From positions 4,092,001-4,156,000 of the forward strand of contig NZ_JBNINT010000001.1 of assembly GCF_050510895.1 (NCBI RefSeq): a stretch of 64,000 nt of DNA. Direction: 5' to 3'. The position numbers and the translations under genes were made by a program. A model generated the notes under the pieces. That model was given only the letters and a program-made list of their open reading frames with translations, did no database searches and had not been told where the DNA came from. This DNA is from Pannonibacter phragmitetus_B. Its GTDB lineage: Bacteria > Pseudomonadota > Alphaproteobacteria > Rhizobiales > Stappiaceae. Of this stretch, positions 7,276 to 16,310 are shown one piece after another. Every line of letters starts with the position of its first letter. Position 1 is the stretch's first letter.

Positions 7276-8535
7276 TTACCGCGCCAGTCCGGCGATCGCC
7301 TCGGCAAAGTCTTCGGCGGAGAAGGGTTCCAGATCGTCGATGCCTTCGCCGACGCCGATGAAATGCACCGGCAGCTTGTGCCTGGCAGCGATGGCAACAA
7401 GAATGCCGCCGCGGGCGGTGCCATCCAGCTTGGTCATGACGAGGCCGGTGACACCTGCCACCTTGCCGAAGATTTCCACCTGGTTCATGGCGTTCTGGCC
7501 CGTTGTGGCATCCAGCGTCAGGATCACGTCATGCGGGGCATCGGGCGCTTGCTTGCGGATGACACGGACCACCTTTTCGAGTTCCGCCATCAATTCAGCC
7601 TTGTTCTGAAGCCGGCCTGCCGTGTCGATCAGCAGAACATCCACGCCCTTGTCTTTCGCCTCCTGCATGGCATCAAAGGCTAGACCGGCGGCATCCGCGC
7701 CCGCTTCCCGGGCCACCACTTCGGCACCGGTGCGCTGGCCCCAGATCTTCAGCTGTTCGACGGCGGCGGCGCGGAACGTGTCGCCCGCCGCCAGCATCAC
7801 GGTCTTGCCTTCCGAAGAGAGCTTTGCCGCCAGCTTGCCGATGGTTGTGGTCTTGCCGGTGCCGTTGACGCCCACCATCAGCACCACATGCGGGCTGTGG
7901 CCCCGGTTGAGGTCCAGCGGGCGGGCGGCAGGCTCCAGAACCTTGCGGACTTCATCGGCCAGAATCTTGCGGACTTCCTCCGGCGAGATTTCCTTGTCGA
8001 ACCGGCCTTCCGACAGGCGCTCCGTAATGGCACCAGCCGTCTCGAGGCCAAGATCTGCCTGAAGGAGAATGTCCTCCAGATCCTCCAGCATCCCCGCATC
8101 CAGCTTGCGCTTGGTGAAAATCGCCGAAATGCCTTCGGTCAGTGCCGAGGACGAGCGGGCAAGGCCCTTGCGCAGGCGCTGGAACCAGGAGAGCTTCCCT
8201 TGCGGTTCAGCAATGGCAACCGGCGCAGGAACGGGGACGGGAGCAAGCGGCGCTGCCTCTTCCGCCGGTTCGTTCACCAGTTCGGGCTCAGCCTCGGTTG
8301 CGGCCTCAGGCTCCGGCTGTTCTGCGGGAAGTGCCGTCTCGATGGCTACTTCTTCAGCGGATTCCGCCTCAGCCTCAGCCTCAACCTTAGCCTCTGGGGC
8401 CGGAGATGCAGCCTTTTCGCCGGCCAGGATTTCCGTTTCCAGTTCCGCCTCGGGCCGGGATTCGTCCGCAGCCGTGCCGGCGCTGTCCTTGCCGCCGAAC
8501 AAACGGCCCAGAAAGCCGCGCTTCTTCTCGCTCAT
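7276..8535 (-). CDS. ftsY: Signal recognition particle receptor FtsY
   Basis: A 419-residue SRP receptor GTPase that docks ribosome-SRP complexes at the inner membrane. Residues 25-110 form an acidic Ala/Glu/Pro-rich A domain. The N domain starts near residue 113 and the G domain follows, with GVNGTGKTTT (about 222), DTAGR and TKLDGTARGG. The C-terminal VGEGIDDLEPF element is intact. It follows mtaB on the same strand with a 33-nt gap, in the dapF-mtaB-ftsY order usual for Hyphomicrobiales. Confidence 0.97.
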   Translation of the reverse strand: MSEKKRGFLGRLFGGKDSAGTAADESRPEAELETEILAGEKAASPAPEAKVEAEAEAESAEEVAIETALPAEQPEPEAATEAEPELVNEPAEEAAPLAPVPVPAPVAIAEPQGKLSWFQRLRKGLARSSSALTEGISAIFTKRKLDAGMLEDLEDILLQADLGLETAGAITERLSEGRFDKEISPEEVRKILADEVRKVLEPAARPLDLNRGHSPHVVLMVGVNGTGKTTTIGKLAAKLSSEGKTVMLAAGDTFRAAAVEQLKIWGQRTGAEVVAREAGADAAGLAFDAMQEAKDKGVDVLLIDTAGRLQNKAELMAELEKVVRVIRKQAPDAPHDVILTLDATTGQNAMNQVEIFGKVAGVTGLVMTKLDGTARGGILVAIAARHKLPVHFIGVGEGIDDLEPFSAEDFAEAIAGLAR

Positions 8536-8568
8536 GAACCTGTCCTGCCGCTGAAGTCTGTCCCGCCC

Positions 8569-9836
8569 TCAGGCGGCCTGTGAAAGAAGCGCGCCGAGAA
8601 GATGGCGCCCGGTGTGGCCGGTGATGCGGGTTTCGATGATCTGCCCGGCCTCGCCGCCATCCACCTCGACCTGTGTGAATTGCTCGGTCCGCCCCAGCCC
8701 TTCGCGCTCCAGCAGAATGGGGCGCAGCAGGCCGACTTCGGCACTCAGATGAGCCGCCAGCGCCGCCTCGCCCTTGAGGCGCAGCCGTGCGGCACGCTCC
8801 TTGATCAGGCCCTTGGCCAGCTGCGGCATGCGCGCTGCCGGCGTGCCCGGGCGGGGGAGAAGGGGAAGACATGCAAATGCGTCAGCCCGCATTCATCGAC
8901 GATCGCCAGAGTGTTGGCGAACATCTCCTCCGTCTCGGTCGGGAAACCGGCGATGATATCGGCGCCGAAGACCACATCCGGGCGCATGCGTCGCACCTCG
9001 TCACAGAAGCGGATGGTGTCCGCCCTCAGGTGCCGCCGCTTCATGCGCTTCAGGATCATGTCGTCGCCGGCCTGCAGCGACAGGTGGAAATGCGGCATCA
9101 GCCGTTCATCTTCGGCAATGACGCGCATCAGCTCGTCATCGGCCTCGATGGAGTCAATGGATGACAGCCGCAGCCGCTTCAGCTCCGGCACCAGTTTCAG
9201 GATCTTGGCCACCAGCGTGCCAAGGCGCGGCGTGCCGGGAAGGTCGGCGCCATAGGACGTGATGTCCACGCCGGTGATGACGATTTCGCGGTAGCCGTTT
9301 TCCACGAGGCGGCGCACCTGATCGACGACGACGCCCATGGGCACCGAGCGCGAATTGCCCCGGCCATAGGGGATGATGCAGAAGGTGCAGCGGTGATCGC
9401 AGCCATTCTGCACCTGCACGAAGGCGCGGGCGCGGCCTTCCAGCCCGTCGATCAAGTGACCAGCGGTTTCGCGCACGCTCATGATGTCGTTGACGCGCAC
9501 CTTCTCGCTGGCATCAAGGCCGAACTGGGCGATGCGGCCATAGGAGGCGCGTTCCAGCTTTTCCGAATTGCCGAGCACCAGATCCACTTCCTCCATTTCG
9601 GAGAACTTGGATGTTTCGGTCTGGGCGGCACAGCCGGTGACGATGATCTTGGCTTCCGGATTGTCGCGGCGGGCCTTGCGCACGGCCTGACGCGCCTGAC
9701 GCACCGCTTCGGAGGTAACCGCGCAGGTGTTGATCAGGATGGCATCCTTGAGGCCCGCAGCTTCCGCCTCGCGCTTCATCACTTCCGATTCATAGGAATT
9801 CAGCCGGCAGCCGAAGGTGACGACATCAATGCTCAC
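8569..9836 (-). CDS. mtaB: tRNA N6-threonylcarbamoyladenosine methylthiotransferase MtaB, frameshifted
   Basis: Radical SAM methylthiotransferase acting on t6A37 of tRNA. The N-terminal domain has its three cluster cysteines in FGCRLNSYE, INTCAVTSE and TGCAAQTE. The radical SAM motif is CDHRCTFC near residue 143. The frame breaks at the G5 run 8853-8857 (C5 on the coding strand). One more base restores the segment FSPRPGTPAARM and the TRAM-like C-terminus to the stop at 8569, giving 422 residues. The start is GTG 9836 in a GTGA overlap with the dapF stop. Sequence error is the simplest reading. Confidence 0.93.
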
Positions 9837-10750
9837 AGGGCGGTCTCCATGGCGGGGGCGGCATCCAGCTCTGCATCCCCCGGTCCGGTGCAGGTGAAGG
9901 TCATGGTCTCGAAGTCCACTTCACCCTCGTATTCAACTTCTGTCAGGCCGGTCATCAGCACGTGATTGTCGCTCTCCCGCCAGCTGATGGTCAGTGGGCC
10001 CCCAGGCAGATGCACAGTCGAGGTGCGGTCGGCGCGGTTGTCACGGGCGGCTGCCACGGCCACGGCACAGGCACCGGTGCCGCAGGCGCGGGTGAGGCCT
10101 GCGCCACGCTCCCACACCCGCATGCGGATCTCCTTGCGCGAAATCACCTGCGCCAGAGAAATGTTGGCCCCTTCCGGGAACAGCGGATGATGCTCCAGCA
10201 GCGGGCCGATGCGGCCAAGGTCATAGGCCTCCACGTCGGATACCCAGAACACCGCATGCGGATTGCCCATGCTGACGACGGCGGGCGTGTGCAGGATGGG
10301 CTCATCAATCGGGCCGATCTGCAGTTCCACCGCACGGGTGTCGGCAAACTCCTCGGCGAGCGGGATCTCATTCCAGTTGAAGCGCGGCTCGCCCATGTCG
10401 ACGGTGACTGAACGTGCGCTTTCATCTGCCTTGCGGGCCAGCAGCAGTCCGGCGCGGGTTTCGATGCTCACGGCATCAACGCCCTGTTCCTCCAGGAGCA
10501 GGCGGCCAATGCAGCGGGTGGCGTTGCCGCAGGCAGAGACTTCCGATCCGTCGCAATTGTGAATGCGCATGAATGCATCCGCCCCGGAAGGCGAACGCTC
10601 GACGGTGATCATCTGGTCAAAGCCGATGCCGGAGGCGCGGTCGCCCAGTGCAGCAATCACCTCATGGCTCAGCCGCAGCGGTGCTTCGCGGGCATCCCAG
10701 ACAACGAAATCGTTGCCAAGGCCATTCATCTTCAAAAACGGTCTGCGCAT
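9833..10750 (-). CDS. dapF: Diaminopimelate epimerase DapF
   Basis: A 305-residue cofactor-free epimerase that converts LL- to meso-diaminopimelate for lysine and peptidoglycan. The two catalytic cysteines are in EVSACGNATRC and TRACGTGACA, and the opening KMNGLGNDFVV is typical. ATG 10750 is preferred over an upstream in-frame TTG at 10777 because it gives the normal N-terminus. It is the first gene of the dapF-mtaB-ftsY group, with the mtaB start overlapping its stop. Confidence 0.96.
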   Translation of the reverse strand: MRRPFLKMNGLGNDFVVWDAREAPLRLSHEVIAALGDRASGIGFDQMITVERSPSGADAFMRIHNCDGSEVSACGNATRCIGRLLLEEQGVDAVSIETRAGLLLARKADESARSVTVDMGEPRFNWNEIPLAEEFADTRAVELQIGPIDEPILHTPAVVSMGNPHAVFWVSDVEAYDLGRIGPLLEHHPLFPEGANISLAQVISRKEIRMRVWERGAGLTRACGTGACAVAVAAARDNRADRTSTVHLPGGPLTISWRESDNHVLMTGLTEVEYEGEVDFETMTFTCTGPGDAELDAAPAMETAL

Positions 10751-10896
10751 CGGCGCGGTGCCTGTCAGGTTCTGCAAGCCGGGTTGCAGAAGGTTTGTGC
10801 CGGGAGGTCCAGGGTCAGCGGACCCCGTTTCCCTCTATATGGCGGAAATGGCGGCGGATTGCCAGAGGTTCGGCCAATAGCTTCGCTGAGCTGCCC

Positions 10897-11463
10897 TTAA
10901 CGCCGGATGTCCATCACCGCGCCAGGGCGCAGGGCCTTCAGCAGGCGGCGCATGTGGGGTTCCGCCACGGCCACGCAGCCCTCGGTCGGCGTGTAGCCGG
11001 GCCGGGCGAGGTGGAAGAAGATGGCGCTACCCTTGCCCTTGACGGCTGGCTTCAGATTGTAATCCAGCACCACGACGATGTCATAGACCCCGTCCTGCCG
11101 CCACATCTTCTCGTGGCTGGCGGCAAAGGGCAGGCGGACAGGGGCATTGTAGCGCGGATGGCGCGCATCATCGCACCAGCCGTCATCCGGGCTCAGTGCC
11201 GTGACGGGCAGGGCCGTTTCCGGCCGGCGTCCTCTGTCAGGCCGGTAGAACACGTCCAGCACGGCAAAGCGGCCAACCGGCGTCGCCCCGTCGCCTTCAC
11301 GCTTGCGCAAGGTCAAGCCGCCCTTGCCAAGGGCACAGGGTACGGTCAGTGCGCCCAGTGTCAGTGTGCCGCGGCAGGGATTGCCTGGCAGGGCGCGCAC
11401 GATGAGGCTCTTCTCCGCAGAGGCGGCAGGATAGGTCATGGTCTCTTTTGGCTCGCGTTGCAT
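10897..11463 (-). CDS. L,D-transpeptidase (YkuD) family protein
   Basis: A 188-residue protein with a YkuD-type catalytic region at residues 130-170: the histidine in IFFHLARPGYTPTEGC and the nucleophilic cysteine in EGCVAV. The usual SHGC is EGC here, as in the shorter cytoplasmic-looking members of the family. No signal peptide is evident, so an active periplasmic cross-linking role is uncertain. An internal ATG at 11439 is an alternative start. It diverges from the response regulator gene at 11634. Confidence 0.75.
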   Translation of the reverse strand: MQREPKETMTYPAASAEKSLIVRALPGNPCRGTLTLGALTVPCALGKGGLTLRKREGDGATPVGRFAVLDVFYRPDRGRRPETALPVTALSPDDGWCDDARHPRYNAPVRLPFAASHEKMWRQDGVYDIVVVLDYNLKPAVKGKGSAIFFHLARPGYTPTEGCVAVAEPHMRRLLKALRPGAVMDIRR

Positions 11464-11487
11464 CGGGTTGATCCATCGTCATCAATC

Positions 11488-11509
11488 GGATGTAAAGTGG
11501 ATGTGAAGC
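11488..11509. promoter_or_regulatory. Two abutting 11-bp direct repeats upstream of the response regulator
   Basis: GGATGTAAAGT is followed immediately by GGATGTGAAGC. An 11-bp period is one helical turn, the spacing used by OmpR-family regulators that bind tandem direct repeats. It lies in the divergent region between the transpeptidase gene and the OmpR-type gene at 11634, so it may be an autoregulatory site. Confidence 0.45.
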
Positions 11510-11633
11510 AGAATTGACGGATCAAACTAAAAACCACGGTGATTTTTTCCCATCTTTACGCCATTGCATGAAAGGCACTGAATTTGCCGAAGCCGATCTG
11601 GCCAGAAGTGCCGAAAGGGAACGAGGACTGCAG

Positions 11634-12317
11634 ATGAACGCACGCACCATTCTCATCGTGGATGACGACAATGACCTGCGCGAGGCGCTGGTCGAGCAGT
11701 TCTCGCTCTATGACGAATTCACCACGCAGCAGGCATCAACTGCTTCGGAAGGAATTGCTGCTGCCAAGGCAGGACAGGTTGATCTTCTGCTGATGGACGT
11801 GGGCTTGCCGGATCTGGATGGGCGCGAGGGTGTAAAGCTTCTGCGCAAGGCCGGTTTCAAGGCGCCCGTGATCATGCTTACCGGGCATGATACGGACAGT
11901 GACACGATCCTGGGCCTTGAGGCAGGTGCCAACGACTATGTGCCCAAGCCCTTCAAGTTTGCTGTGCTTCTGGCCCGCGTGCGCGCTCATCTGCGCCAGC
12001 ACGAGCAGAGCGAGGACGCGACCTTTACGATCGGCCGTTATTCCTTCCGCCCCGCCGCCAAGCTGATGGTGGACGAGCGCGGCAGCAAGGTGCGCCTGAC
12101 AGAAAAGGAAACCTCGATCCTGAAGTTCCTGTACCGGGCAGGCGAGCGGGCGGTGACCCGCGACGTGCTGCTGCATGAGGTCTGGGGCTACAATTCCGGC
12201 GTCACCACACACACGCTGGAGACCCACATCTACCGCCTGCGGCAGAAAATCGAGCGTGACCCCTCCAATGCGGAGCTTCTGGTGACGGAAGCCGGTGGAT
12301 ATAAGCTTGTGCCGTGA
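11634..12317 (+). CDS. OmpR-family response regulator
   Basis: A 227-residue regulator: a receiver domain (residues 1-120) with the acidic pocket VDDDND, the phospho-acceptor Asp in LLLMDVGLPD and the lysine in VPKPFK, then a winged-helix Trans_reg_C domain (about 135-227) with THTLETHIYRLRQKIE. ATG 11634 is chosen for its AGGA upstream and the standard N-terminus. No histidine kinase is adjacent, so its partner is unknown. The cyclic-nucleotide-binding gene follows 25 nt downstream on the same strand. Confidence 0.9.
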   Translation: MNARTILIVDDDNDLREALVEQFSLYDEFTTQQASTASEGIAAAKAGQVDLLLMDVGLPDLDGREGVKLLRKAGFKAPVIMLTGHDTDSDTILGLEAGANDYVPKPFKFAVLLARVRAHLRQHEQSEDATFTIGRYSFRPAAKLMVDERGSKVRLTEKETSILKFLYRAGERAVTRDVLLHEVWGYNSGVTTHTLETHIYRLRQKIERDPSNAELLVTEAGGYKLVP

Positions 12318-12342
12318 GCCATTTGCGGCATAACACTGAGGC

Positions 12343-12843
12343 ATGAGCCTCGTTCAGGACATCGCGATTCTTCGGCAGATTCCCATGTTGTCGGATTTTT
12401 CCGACGACCAGTTGCGCCTGCTTGCCTTCAGCGCTGAAGCCATGGATCTGATTTCAGGGTCCTTTGTCTTTGACGAGGGTGAGCGGGCCGACAGCGGCAT
12501 CGTCATTGCCAAGGGTAATGTCAGCCTGCAGCGCAAGAGCACCCACGGTTTCCTGGAAGTGGAAATGGTGGGGCCCGGTGTGCTGCTGGGCGAAACTGCC
12601 ATGCTGGTGGAAACCCGGCGCCCCGCCCGTGCGGTCTGCATTGGCCCGGTGCGGGTCATCCGCATCCGCCGCGCCTTGTTCAAGCGCATGGTGCAGGAGT
12701 TTCCCGAGCTCGCCCGCCGCCTGTTCGACAGCTACGCAGCGCGCTATCAGACCACGGTCGCGGGACTTGTGCCCATCGGCGAGAAAATGGCCGAGTTGAA
12801 CACCATCATGGATGAGCTGAAGGCGCGCGTGAAAGGCGAATAG
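12343..12843 (+). CDS. Cyclic-nucleotide-binding domain protein without a DNA-binding domain
   Basis: A 166-residue Crp-like beta-roll: FDEGERADSGIVIAKGNVSLQ, then GPGVLLGETAMLVETRRPARAVC (positions about 68-90), matching the phosphate-binding cassette region with Gly-Glu and Arg. The C-terminal 50 residues are helical and lack a helix-turn-helix. It is probably cotranscribed with the response regulator upstream and may act as a sensor or partner protein. The ligand is not certain. Confidence 0.8.
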   Translation: MSLVQDIAILRQIPMLSDFSDDQLRLLAFSAEAMDLISGSFVFDEGERADSGIVIAKGNVSLQRKSTHGFLEVEMVGPGVLLGETAMLVETRRPARAVCIGPVRVIRIRRALFKRMVQEFPELARRLFDSYAARYQTTVAGLVPIGEKMAELNTIMDELKARVKGE

Positions 12844-12851
12844 GCTTTCAT

Positions 12852-13742
12852 TCAGTGCCGCCGCCGCGCCGGTTGCGGCAGCAGTCTTGCGCTGATCAGC
12901 GGCATCAGGGCGGTCAGCAGGCCCGCCAGTACCACCCACCAGGACGGCCGGATCTGTGCGGGCATGGTGAAGAGCTGCCAATTGAAGTTGGCAAGGAACA
13001 CCCGCTCCGCCGGAACGCCCGTGGCAAGGTGATACCAGAGATATTCGGTCCCTGCCGTTCCAAGCCCGGCCACAAGGGCAAGCCCCGCCAGTGCCAGCGG
13101 TGAGGCGAGCGGCAGTTTCAGACGCGCCGCTCCCCGGTAGATCATCACCAGCAGGAACAGCCCCGCCAGCAGGGTGGCTTGGCTCACATCCGATTTGGAT
13201 TGCAGGAAATAATGGAAGGCGGCCAGTGCGGTGGCTGGATAGACGAGCTTGTGCAGCTTGTGCCAGCGCGGGCCCATGCGGCGGATGGCGCTGTCCGTCG
13301 AGGTCACCCCCAGCGCCACCATGGCCGCCAGCGCGGCAAAGCCGATTGTGAGATAGAAGCGCAGCACGATTTCGGACGTGACCCGCCACAGGTCGAGATT
13401 TTCACGGATCACATAGAGCATCAGGTGCGCAAGGCCATAAGCCAGAGCGGTCAGCCCCAGCATGCGGCGGATACCGGCAAGCTTGCCCCAGCCGGTGATG
13501 CGCCGCAGCGGTGAGACGGCCAGTGTTGCCACGAGAAAGCGCATGGCCCAGTCACCGCTGACAAAAACGAGCTGGCGCGCTGGTTCCGGCTGGATCAGCC
13601 CCATGGAGGCGCGGGTCAGATACCAGAGCGCCGGAGCAAGGGCGATGAGGAAGACGGCAAGCTTCAGGCCCGACAGCCGCCCTTGCCGGTCCGTCCAGGG
13701 CAGAAACACCGCCACCGGGCGCAGGCCTGATACATTGCTCAT
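12852..13742 (-). CDS. msrQ: MsrQ, haem-binding membrane subunit of the periplasmic methionine sulfoxide reductase
   Basis: A 296-residue inner-membrane protein of the ferric-reductase-like type. It has six or more hydrophobic helices and conserved haem-ligand histidines in LAYGLAHLMLYV, GPRWHKLHKLVYP and LAAFHYFLQ. MsrQ passes electrons from the quinone pool to the MsrP molybdoenzyme, which repairs oxidised methionine in envelope proteins. msrP is usually adjacent, but I do not see it on either side. It converges with the cyclic-nucleotide-binding gene. Confidence 0.88.
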   Translation of the reverse strand: MSNVSGLRPVAVFLPWTDRQGRLSGLKLAVFLIALAPALWYLTRASMGLIQPEPARQLVFVSGDWAMRFLVATLAVSPLRRITGWGKLAGIRRMLGLTALAYGLAHLMLYVIRENLDLWRVTSEIVLRFYLTIGFAALAAMVALGVTSTDSAIRRMGPRWHKLHKLVYPATALAAFHYFLQSKSDVSQATLLAGLFLLVMIYRGAARLKLPLASPLALAGLALVAGLGTAGTEYLWYHLATGVPAERVFLANFNWQLFTMPAQIRPSWWVVLAGLLTALMPLISARLLPQPARRRH

Positions 13743-13838
13743 CTTGTCAATCGCTCCGGAAAATCCACAAGCCAGGTTCTAGCCTGTCTACGGAACACCT
13801 GCGCCTCAGGATTTTTCAAGCTTGCGTGAGTTTGCGCC

Positions 13839-15131
13839 TCACTCTTCCAGCTTGCGCACCAGCAGCTTGTCGACCCGCCGGCCATCGAGGTCGAGGACTT
13901 CGAAGTGCCAGCCCTTGGCAGTGAAGCTTTCGCCGAGGCTGGGCAGATACTTGAGCGTGTCGAGCACGAAGCCTGCGACGGTTTCGTAATCCGGGTCCGG
14001 ATCGAGCGGAAAACCCATCCCGGCGGCGAACTCGTCCACCGGCATCCAGCCTGCGACCAGCCAGGAGCCATCTTCGCGCTGGAACAGCGCAGGTTCTGCT
14101 GAATTCTCATCTTCAAAGGCGCCGGTCACCGCTTCCAGCACGTCACCGGGGGTGATGATGCCTTCAAAGTGGCCATATTCGTCATAGACCAGAACCATAT
14201 GCGCCGGAGCCTTGCGCAGCGTCTGGATGACGGCCAGCGCGCCTGCCCGGTCGGACACGGCCGGCGCGTGGCGCATCAGCGGTTCAATGGCCGCATCTCT
14301 TGCATCCAGATAGGCACTGAGCACATCCTTGACGGTGACAACGCCCAACACCTCGTCCGAGCTTCCCCGCCGCACTGGCAGGCGTGACCGGGTGGTGCGG
14401 CGCAGGAAGGTTCGGATTTCCTCCGGGCTGTCCTCCAGGTCCAGCACCTCAACATCGCGGCGCGGCGTCATCAGGCCCCGCGCGGTGCGGTCGGCAAGGC
14501 GCATGACACCAGAGATCATCTCGGACTCTTCGTTCTCGATGACGCCCGCGCTCTGTGCTTCTGCCAGAACCGTGCGGATTTCCTCATCCGTCACCGTTTC
14601 ACCCGCGCCGTCCTGCTGGCCCAGAAGCCGCAGCACGCCACGTCCCGACCGGTCAAGCAGCCAGACGAGGGGTGCCGACACCTTTGACAGGATCAACATG
14701 GCAGGAGCAACGCGGGCGGCAACGCTTTCGGGCGCGCGCAGGGCGATCTGCTTGGGCACGAGTTCGCCTACGATCAGCGACATGTAGGTGATGGCAACAA
14801 CCACCGAGCCGACACCCAATGCATCGGCAGCGGCAGGCGGCAGGCCCTGCGTCAGCAGCCAGCCGGAGAGGCGTGCGCCCAGCGTTGCACCGGAGAAGGC
14901 GCCCGACAGAACCCCCACAAGCGTGATGCCGATCTGCACCGTGGAAAGAAACCGCCCCGGATCTTCCGACAGCCGCAGCGCCACCGCCGCTCCCCGGCTT
15001 CCCTGATCGGCCAGCAATTTCAGCCGCACGGGCCGGGACGAGACAACGGCAAGTTCCGACATGGCCAGAACGCCATTGAGCAAGGTGAGACAGACGACGA
15101 TGGCAATTTCGAAATACACGGGCTGATCCAC
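13839..15131 (-). CDS. CNNM/CorC-family (HlyC/TlyC-like) membrane protein
   Basis: A 430-residue protein with three parts: an N-terminal DUF21/CNNM membrane domain (residues 1-190, four hydrophobic helices), a CBS pair (about 205-325, with GLMTPRRDVEVLDL and VLVYDEYGHFEGIITPGDVLEAVTG), and a CorC_HlyC transporter-associated domain (345-430) ending in DLDGRRVDKLLVRKL. Members are linked to Mg or Co efflux and are often misnamed hemolysins. It starts with GTG at 15131. Its neighbours do not indicate a substrate. Confidence 0.9.
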   Translation of the reverse strand: MDQPVYFEIAIVVCLTLLNGVLAMSELAVVSSRPVRLKLLADQGSRGAAVALRLSEDPGRFLSTVQIGITLVGVLSGAFSGATLGARLSGWLLTQGLPPAAADALGVGSVVVAITYMSLIVGELVPKQIALRAPESVAARVAPAMLILSKVSAPLVWLLDRSGRGVLRLLGQQDGAGETVTDEEIRTVLAEAQSAGVIENEESEMISGVMRLADRTARGLMTPRRDVEVLDLEDSPEEIRTFLRRTTRSRLPVRRGSSDEVLGVVTVKDVLSAYLDARDAAIEPLMRHAPAVSDRAGALAVIQTLRKAPAHMVLVYDEYGHFEGIITPGDVLEAVTGAFEDENSAEPALFQREDGSWLVAGWMPVDEFAAGMGFPLDPDPDYETVAGFVLDTLKYLPSLGESFTAKGWHFEVLDLDGRRVDKLLVRKLEE

Positions 15132-15249
15132 GCAAGCTGGAAGCCGATATCTGCGTCATGCCGGCATCCGGATGCCATTATATGGGGAGAATTGCGCGAA
15201 GAGGAATGCCAAAGGGGGCCGCGAAAGAACGGCTGGTTCCGTGAAGGGG

Positions 15250-16204
15250 CTATCTCTGCCCGGCTTCAATTATCCCGGCGGGCCATGTGCCATTTCTGGC
15301 AAGAGTATGCGCCAGGGTGCGGACTTCTTCGGCCGCGAGTTGAACGGCGCGGTCTGCGGATGCTGATCTGTGGTGGCAGATGCAGACGTCACGCGAGTAG
15401 GCGGGGATCAGGGGAATTCCGGCGACCAGACCGCCCGCGATCTCTGCGTGAAAGGCGCTGCGGGCGAAGATGCCGAAGCCTTCGCCGGAACTGACCATCC
15501 GCACCAGCTGATGGCCTGCATCGATCTCGTACTTGATGTTCAGCTTGCGGCCGACGGAAGCCAGATGGTTCTCCATGTTGCGGCGCAGGCCATGGCGTGC
15601 GGAAGTGACGATGAGTGGCAGCTGATCGAGTTTCTCCAGGGGTAGGGGGATGGCAGTTCTTCCAGGTCCTTGCAGCGGCCGATCAGCATGATGTCTTCAC
15701 GCAGGATGCGCCTGCTCACGATGCTTTCGCTGCTGGGCGTGTTGAACGTGACGGCGATGCTGATTTCCCGGTTTTCCAGCCAGCCTTGCAGATAACCCGA
15801 CATGGCTTCGACGAGACGAATGGCGACGCGCGGATATTTGCGCTTCAGCAGGGTCAGCAGCGGGTAGGTCAGAACCGCTGCTGCTGAGGGGGCAGACCAA
15901 TGGCTACTTCACCTTGCGGCTCCTCTGCCGTGGTAAGCAGTCCGCGCTCGGCATCCTGAACCAGACTGAAGATTTCGTAGCTGCGCTCCAGCAGCAGCTT
16001 CCCCGCATCGGTGACGTCCATGCCGCGAGGCAGGCGGCGGAACAGGGTGTTGCCAAGGTCAGCTTCAAGCCGCCGGATCGTTGCCGACAGCGCAGGCTGG
16101 GCGACGCCCAGACGCACAGCAGCCTGCGTGATGCTGGCTTCCTCACAAACGGCAATGAATGCCGAAAGCCGCGAAAGATCAAACTTGTAGGACAGATTTC
16201 GCAT
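15250..16204 (-). CDS. LysR-family regulator divergent from the TRAP operon, two frameshifts
   Basis: The N-terminal winged helix (residues 1-65) is clear: FIAVCEEASITQAAVRLGVAQPALSATIRRLE. The frame breaks twice, at the G5 runs 15888-15892 and 15645-15649. Adding one G to each joins the helix-turn-helix part to both halves of the effector domain and gives 318 residues, the family norm. ATG 16204 is the start. The gene is divergent from the TRAP-tautomerase-hydrolase operon and is its likely regulator. Two separate breaks in identical contexts argue for sequence error. Confidence 0.85.
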
Positions 16205-16310
16205 GGCTGATATATGAAAATCCTTATGCCAACATGGAAAAGAAATATGCGAACTATCTGGCAGGTTCAACTACTCTCCCCGGCAGAACAAACTCGGGAG
16301 GGTAATTTCC

